Source: SXOA01 sp046153945 (lineage in GTDB: Bacteria; Planctomycetota; Planctomycetia; Pirellulales; Pirellulaceae). From it: DNA of 64,000 nt. Position 1 is the first letter of the stretch. The number at the start of each line of letters is the position of its first letter. The translations under genes and the position numbers were made by a program. The notes beneath the pieces were generated by a model. That model saw only the letters and a list, made by a program, of their open reading frames with translations, ran no database searches and was not told where the DNA came from. Location: the NCBI GenBank assembly GCA_046153945.1, contig JBJXFF010000096.1, forward strand, positions 1-64,000. The letters run 5' to 3'. This document shows positions 59,667-64,000 of the stretch, in pieces.

Positions 59667-60176
59667 CTAGGGATGGGCTTTCGAATGCCCAGTCTTCTTC
59701 TCGAAGATGTTTCCCTCATCTCCCGTGGAGTGCTTGTCCGCTTCATGCGCCGTTTTGTGGGCCGCATCATGACCCTCATGTTTTTCCCCGGGCACGGGTG
59801 CGTAAAGCCACCGCTCTTCGGCATACCAGCGGGTCCGCAAGCCGATGTCCGGAATGAGCATCAGCATCAAAAAGACGCTCATGATGCTGGCGGGAACGGT
59901 CAGGACATATTTCCAGTTCGCTTCCCATTTTAAGTGCATGAAAAACAGGATCACGAGAGAAGCCTTGGCGCAGGACACGGCCATCATCATGGCCCACATG
60001 ATGCCCGGGGTCTTTTCACGGAGAGTCGCCGAATTGCCGACCAGGTAAGAAATGAGCGTCAGAAAGCACAAGGCGAAAAAGACGGCGACGTACTTGCCGA
60101 CGCCGCCATGGCCTCCTGAGTCATGACCACCGGCATCATGCTCGTGATCGTCGTGGCCGTGATCGTGTTTTTCCAT
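59667..60176 (-). CDS. Cytochrome c oxidase subunit IV
   Basis: The protein has 169 residues. A His/Asp-rich N-terminus (HDHGHDDHEHDAGGHDSGGH) precedes three helices: GKYVAVFFALCFLTLISYLV, MWAMMMAVSCAKASLVILFF and KYVLTVPASIMSVFLMLMLI. The FFMHLKWE motif is typical of the CyoD/CtaF family. The C-terminus is again His-rich. The His-rich ends could bind copper or zinc and are longer than in other bacteria. It lies 48 bases after the subunit III gene. Confidence 0.9.
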   Translation of the reverse strand: MEKHDHGHDDHEHDAGGHDSGGHGGVGKYVAVFFALCFLTLISYLVGNSATLREKTPGIMWAMMMAVSCAKASLVILFFMHLKWEANWKYVLTVPASIMSVFLMLMLIPDIGLRTRWYAEERWLYAPVPGEKHEGHDAAHKTAHEADKHSTGDEGNIFEKKTGHSKAHP

Positions 60177-60224
60177 GATTGATGTCCGAAATAAGCGGCA
60201 GCAGTGGAGCCGCCGAGCAACATA

Positions 60225-61451
60225 CTAGAACAGGTACAAAAGGGGAAACAGAAAAATCCAGACCAGATCGACGAAGTGCCAATACAGGCCGATGTTTTCG
60301 ATAACATGAGCCCGCTTTTTGCCTAAATGCATAGGGAGGACGAGAGCGAACGCAATCAGCCCGACCAGGACATGGATCGCATGAAATCCGGTCATCAGGA
60401 AGTAAGTGCTGGCCCACATATTGCCGCTGGGAATCTTCATCGGCAGCCGGAGGAAGGAATAATCGTGATGCTCATTCAGGCCGTGCTGGATGTGCTCTTT
60501 TTCTTCGCCGCCTTCGGGCGTGAGTGTTTTGTGAAAGGCGAGGCGGCCATCGATCGCAGCGATGCGTGTGTTCGTAGCCGTTACCTGGCCCGTCACCGCA
60601 TCTAGTTTTACTTTAGCCTCCGTTTTTTCCTGGTCGCTTCCCTTGCCGGACTTTTCCTTAAGAGCCGTCTCTTCGCTCCGCAGCTCGGAAACGCGGCCGA
60701 CGAGTTCCTTCCGTTCCTTCTGGAGATCCGGCACTTCGGCGGCGAGATACTCGACGAGGTGCTCGTAGGAATTGGACGTATGCTGCCGGGGATAGATCGC
60801 GGAGGCAACAATCTCCATCGACCGCTGCTGGCGGAGGGGATCGGTGGTGCTGGAGGCTGAATTCTCGGAGAATTTCACCAGGTTGTTGAGCACGTCTTCG
60901 CAGTGCGCGAGTTGTTTCGCCTGAGCCTCCGAAAAATCGTCGGGCGCAGCCGCTTTCAGGTCCGTTAGATTCTTCTGAATCCCTTCGAGCCGTTGTCGGC
61001 AGGCTTGCAGGTAGTAGAGATCCGCCTTGTCATAAAGCGAACTGTGGGGCTTGGCGGGATAGATGCCGTGGCGGAACTTTTCCTTGTATTCGTAGGCTTT
61101 CACGCCGAGGAAGATGGAACCGAGAATGAAGGTTGCCACCATCCAGGCCTTGGCGGATCCGGCATTGTTGTTGCGAGATGCTTCCAACGCCAGAACGATA
61201 GTGACCGACGACATCAACAGCACGAACGTATTGATGGCTCCGATAAGCTCAACAAGATGCACGTCGTGCGGCGCGGGCCAAGTCCCTGGCGGAGCCCCGA
61301 AGCGGAGCACTATATAGGTGCCGATAAGCCCGGCGAAGAACATGATCTCCGTCGAGAGGAAAAGCCACAGGCAGAGCTTGCCGTTCCCCAGCGGGAGCGA
61401 CGGCTGATACTGCAGCTTGATGGCGGCGTGGCCGTGAGCGTCGTGCGACAT
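60225..61451 (-). CDS. ctaE: Cytochrome c oxidase subunit III with a large insertion
   Basis: The protein has 408 residues, whereas usual bacterial five-helix subunit III has about 200. The normal core is at both ends: residues 22-50 (LCLWLFLSTEIMFFAGLIGT), 66-90 and 100-122 for helices 1-3, then GNMWASTYFLMTGFHAIHVL (343-362) and GLYWHFVDLVWIFLFPLLYL (388-407) for helices 4-5. Between them, residues about 133-337 are an inserted domain with coiled-coil stretches (AEVPDLQKERKELVGRVSEL, near 238-257). The ATGs and the surrounding frame are sound, so this is not a fusion artefact. It is 24 bases after the ctaB stop. Confidence 0.92.
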   Translation of the reverse strand: MSHDAHGHAAIKLQYQPSLPLGNGKLCLWLFLSTEIMFFAGLIGTYIVLRFGAPPGTWPAPHDVHLVELIGAINTFVLLMSSVTIVLALEASRNNNAGSAKAWMVATFILGSIFLGVKAYEYKEKFRHGIYPAKPHSSLYDKADLYYLQACRQRLEGIQKNLTDLKAAAPDDFSEAQAKQLAHCEDVLNNLVKFSENSASSTTDPLRQQRSMEIVASAIYPRQHTSNSYEHLVEYLAAEVPDLQKERKELVGRVSELRSEETALKEKSGKGSDQEKTEAKVKLDAVTGQVTATNTRIAAIDGRLAFHKTLTPEGGEEKEHIQHGLNEHHDYSFLRLPMKIPSGNMWASTYFLMTGFHAIHVLVGLIAFALVLPMHLGKKRAHVIENIGLYWHFVDLVWIFLFPLLYLF

Positions 61452-61475
61452 GATCGAATCAACAAATCGGATGAA

Positions 61476-62396
61476 CTAAATTAACCAAGGAACAATGACC
61501 AGCAGACCCAGCAGAATCGGCAAATAAATCAGGGACATCCGCAGCAGCCGGCGGGCCGCCTCGCGGTTCATTTGAACGAGGAATAATGCGGCCACAAGCA
61601 ACTGAGCGAGGCCAAGCATCGTGACGATGACTAGATACAGCGGCCCGCCCCAGCCGGGCGCGGCAAGTGCGGGAATGGCGCTGACGGGCAGGAGTGCGGC
61701 AGCCGATAGCACAGCTTGCACTCCCGCGCGGCGACCAGAAGGATCCACCACCGGCAGCATCTTGTAGCCGCCGCGAGCGTAGTCCTCTCGGTACAGCCAG
61801 GCGATCGCCATGAAGTGCGGGAATTGCCAGAGATATAGCGTAAGGAACAATGCCACCGCGCGAATATCCAGCGACTCGCTTACCGCGGACCAGCCAATAA
61901 AGACTGGGAGTGCTCCCGCAACCGCGCCGACCGCCGTGTTAGCGGACGAAATGGGCTTGAGGGGCGTGTATACGGCGACGTAGAGCAGCCAGGTGAGCGA
62001 AGCCCATAGGACCGCCGAAGGTGGAAGCGTGATAGCGAGGTAAATGAGTCCGAAGAGCAAAGTGAGACCCGCAAAAACCAACGCACCTGCATGGGAAATT
62101 CGTCCAGCCGGCAAAGGACGATCGGCAGTCCGATTCATCCGGGAATCGCGGCGAATCTCTAGCCACTGATTGGCCGCGCTGGCGCTACTAGCGACCAGCA
62201 AGGTTCCCAGGCAGGCATGGAATACGGCCCAGCCGTTCACGGAAACTCCGGTCGTCCACGCCGCCATGATCGCGCTGGCGATGACGACGACCAGCACCAG
62301 CACGGCAATCCGCGGCTTGGTGAGTTCGACGTAGTCCACAGCAAGGGATATGATCCCAGTTCGCGGGCGGGGAGTGGCAAGAGTGCTGGTGCTCAT
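61476..62396 (-). CDS. ctaB: Protoheme IX farnesyltransferase (heme O synthase)
   Basis: The protein has 306 residues from ATG 62396, overlapping the ctaA stop (ATGA). The longer frame to 62945 lies over ctaA and is rejected. UbiA-fold features: DYVELTKPRIAVLVLVVVIA, the first Asp-rich motif NQWLEIRRDSRMNRTADRPL, and the second motif region WLYREDYARGGYKMLPVVDP. About nine helices. It farnesylates heme b to heme O, the precursor of heme A in aa3 oxidase. It acts before CtaA in the pathway. Confidence 0.95.
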   Translation of the reverse strand: MSTSTLATPRPRTGIISLAVDYVELTKPRIAVLVLVVVIASAIMAAWTTGVSVNGWAVFHACLGTLLVASSASAANQWLEIRRDSRMNRTADRPLPAGRISHAGALVFAGLTLLFGLIYLAITLPPSAVLWASLTWLLYVAVYTPLKPISSANTAVGAVAGALPVFIGWSAVSESLDIRAVALFLTLYLWQFPHFMAIAWLYREDYARGGYKMLPVVDPSGRRAGVQAVLSAAALLPVSAIPALAAPGWGGPLYLVIVTMLGLAQLLVAALFLVQMNREAARRLLRMSLIYLPILLGLLVIVPWLI

Positions 62397-63412
62397 GCGG
62401 CGGCCCTCATGAGCGTCAGATTGGAACCGAGCTCGGACGCGGTTTTCGCCGCGAACTGGCGCGAGGCCCGCAGCGAAAGCAAGGTGAGCGTTGCCAGAAT
62501 CAACGAACCGCAGAGGACATGCCCCGTGACGACGAGTCCCTGCGAGAAGGACCGCTCTTGCACGACGTAACTCGCCGCAAAACCGAAGCGATCCATCCAA
62601 GCGGGCCAGGAGTATTTCATGACGTACGATGTTGCGCCCAGCAACACTTGAGTTAACACGAGCAAGCTCAAGAAGGCTGCTGGAATTCGCAGTGACGAGT
62701 GGCTTGTAGGGCCACGAAGTGTCGCGAAAGAAATCATCACGACCAGTGCCACTAATACTCCCGCAAGTACCAAGTGAAACAAAAGTGCCGCGCGAAATAC
62801 TTGCGGCGGAGCGCTTAGCGGGATATGGCGGAGCACTGCGCCGACCGTCAATTGCAAGTATGCCAGGCAGGCTGCCAACGTGGCATTGCGAGCAAACCGG
62901 CGGCCGGCAGGATATTTTGGAGTTACTGCCGCCTGTCGCCAGCAACGGGAGGTCATCTCTACCAGGCAGACGGATAAGGCGAAAAACAGCGGTCCCGTGC
63001 AGCCATGAACGAGGGCCATCATCCGTTCGTCCAAGCGAACTCGCAGCCCACCCAAAACTCCTTGAAAAATCACCAGGGCCAGGGCGGCGAGCGAAGCGTC
63101 GCGCATCCAGCGGCGGCTATCGCCGAGCCAGACGGCAATGACGAAGCCAATGGTCAACATTCCCGCAATGGCACCGAGCAGCCGATGGCCATGCTCCACG
63201 AATAAGTCCCACGGACCGGACCACCAAGTGCTGAGCGGGTAAAGGAACAGGTTGTAGCCATACGTTCCCGGCCAATCGGGAACAGCCATCCCCGCATCGT
63301 AAGTGGTAACCAGTCCCCCCACGCCGATGAGCGGCAACGTCACCAGCGCAAGCGCCACAGCCAGCCGGTGGGGCCAGGGACTTTGCTTCAGGAGTGATGC
63401 CTGCTCATTCAT
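62393..63412 (-). CDS. ctaA: Heme A synthase (COX15/CtaA)
   Basis: The protein has 339 residues and eight helices. Conserved heme-binding His are seen in VEHGHRLLGAIAG, LVHGCTGPLFFAL, LLFHLVLAG and TGHVLCGSLIL. The first helix carries GVGGLVTTYDAGMAVPDWPG, the family hallmark. It oxidises heme O to heme A at the C8 methyl. It lies between ctaD (32 bases) and ctaB (ATGA overlap), in line with an aa3-type oxidase. Confidence 0.93.
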   Translation of the reverse strand: MNEQASLLKQSPWPHRLAVALALVTLPLIGVGGLVTTYDAGMAVPDWPGTYGYNLFLYPLSTWWSGPWDLFVEHGHRLLGAIAGMLTIGFVIAVWLGDSRRWMRDASLAALALVIFQGVLGGLRVRLDERMMALVHGCTGPLFFALSVCLVEMTSRCWRQAAVTPKYPAGRRFARNATLAACLAYLQLTVGAVLRHIPLSAPPQVFRAALLFHLVLAGVLVALVVMISFATLRGPTSHSSLRIPAAFLSLLVLTQVLLGATSYVMKYSWPAWMDRFGFAASYVVQERSFSQGLVVTGHVLCGSLILATLTLLSLRASRQFAAKTASELGSNLTLMRAAA

Positions 63413-63444
63413 TCGACGTTCGCCACAGGGACTTCGTCATTTCC

Positions 63445-64000
63445 TCAATGCTGCTCCGGCTTGTGAATCCGTTTCGGGTCAGTCGGGGGCGGCTGGGTTT
63501 GGGGATAGAAGTCGGTGTCCACCTCCGGCGAGCCGTATTCGTACGGGCCGCGGTATACAATCGGCTGGAAATCGAAATTACCGTGGCCGGGTGGGCTGGG
63601 TGCCATCCATTCCAGGCTATTCGCGCCCCAAGGATTGCGGCCTACTTGGGGTCCGTAGAACATGCTGTAAATGAAATTGAAAGCAAAGATAATTTGCGTC
63701 CCGACCATACAGATGGCACAGATGGACATGAACTGATTCATCGGCAACAGGTGGCGGAACGTCTCATAATCGTAGGGGTCCGCCAATCGCCGCGGAAAGC
63801 CGACGGCTCCCAGGATGTGCATTGTGAAAAAGGTGCCGTTGAGGAACAGGAACGTGAGGAAGAAGTGAATCTTTCCCAGGTTCTCGTCCATCATGCGGCC
63901 GAACATTTTGGGATACCAAAAGTAAATCGCCCCAAACACCGCCATCGCCGTTCCCGCAAAGAGAACGTAGTGGAAGTGGGCCACGATGAAGTAGGTATCG
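63445..64000 (-). CDS. ctaD: Cytochrome c oxidase subunit I, C-terminal part (cut by window edge)
   Basis: The coding frame runs to the right end of the window without a start. The visible part begins DTYFIVAHFHYVLFAG, where the two His of HFH are the ligands of heme a3 and heme a in helix X. Helices XI and XII follow (FFLTFLFLNGTFFTMHILGA and QFMSICAICMVGTQIIFAFN), with RRLADPYDYETF between. The C-terminal tail is Pro-rich (YPQTQPPPTDPKRIHKPEQH). As the first visible gene of the operon it confirms a heme-copper oxidase of aa3 type. Confidence 0.95.
   Translation of the reverse strand, partial: DTYFIVAHFHYVLFAGTAMAVFGAIYFWYPKMFGRMMDENLGKIHFFLTFLFLNGTFFTMHILGAVGFPRRLADPYDYETFRHLLPMNQFMSICAICMVGTQIIFAFNFIYSMFYGPQVGRNPWGANSLEWMAPSPPGHGNFDFQPIVYRGPYEYGSPEVDTDFYPQTQPPPTDPKRIHKPEQH

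Noticed and set aside
62397..62945. N-terminal extension of the ctaB frame
   Set aside because: It lies over the well-supported ctaA gene in another frame, and ATG 62396 gives a complete UbiA-type protein.

Overview
The window looks like a chromosomal segment of a planctomycete (phylum Planctomycetota). It is GC-rich, and its gene content is typical of that group: a Tat-exported DUF1501 protein, a DUF1080 glycosidase-like protein, a Tat-exported Gfo/Idh/MocA oxidoreductase, secreted NPCBM and beta-helix proteins, a MoxR/DUF58/VWA gene train, and many secreted proteins of unknown role. There is no rRNA, CRISPR array, prophage or recognisable transposase. One tRNA-Ser(UGA) is present. Taxonomy is inferred from gene families only.

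Region 1 (1-6.75 kb, mostly plus strand) holds the DUF1501 protein, a HEAT-like protein, a minus-strand helix-turn-helix protein, a conserved orphan, and a DUF1080/alpha-beta hydrolase pair. Region 2 (6.9-11.6 kb) is a three-gene, ATGA-coupled electron-transfer unit: a protein with two cyclic-nucleotide-binding-like domains and a four-cluster ferredoxin domain, a five-helix membrane protein with histidines suited to heme b, and a membrane-anchored ten-heme cytochrome c. Region 3 (11.8-14.65 kb) has the oxidoreductase, a small conserved gene broken by one extra T in a T7 run, two small unknown genes and tRNA-Ser. Region 4 (14.9-27.8 kb) has an RluB-type pseudouridine synthase with a long charged tail, a PyrK-like flavoprotein, a 2086-residue alpha-2-macroglobulin without its thioester, a secreted unknown, a [2Fe-2S] ferredoxin and a DEAD-box helicase. 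Region 5 (28.1-36.2 kb) has a tight methyltransferase / FAD-oxidoreductase / GT87 cassette, a Dabb protein, a HEAT-repeat protein with a small membrane partner, and a coiled-coil membrane protein.

Region 6 (36.8-55.9 kb) is a co-directional minus-strand run. Read in the direction of transcription it is: small membrane protein, PQQ-like propeller, MoxR ATPase, DUF58, BatA/VWA, VWA, DUF4175-like coiled-coil membrane protein, small secreted protein, Tat-exported terpene-cyclase-fold protein, SUFU-family protein, NPCBM protein, MazG-like pyrophosphohydrolase and beta-helix protein. The MoxR-to-DUF4175 core is probably an ATPase plus envelope-protein chaperone/assembly system.

Region 7 (56.3-64 kb, minus strand) is an aa3-type cytochrome c oxidase operon: ctaD (cut by the window edge), ctaA, ctaB, subunit III, subunit IV, an ABC exporter pair, a SCO copper chaperone, a DUF420 protein and a small CxxC membrane protein. 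It combines oxidase subunits, heme A synthesis and copper delivery. Subunit III carries an unusual insertion of about 200 residues.

Several palindromic REP-like repeats of different families lie between genes. The strongest candidates for new biology are the cNMP/ferredoxin/decaheme unit, the subunit III insertion, the frameshifted gene at 13255-13672 and the thioester-less macroglobulin.
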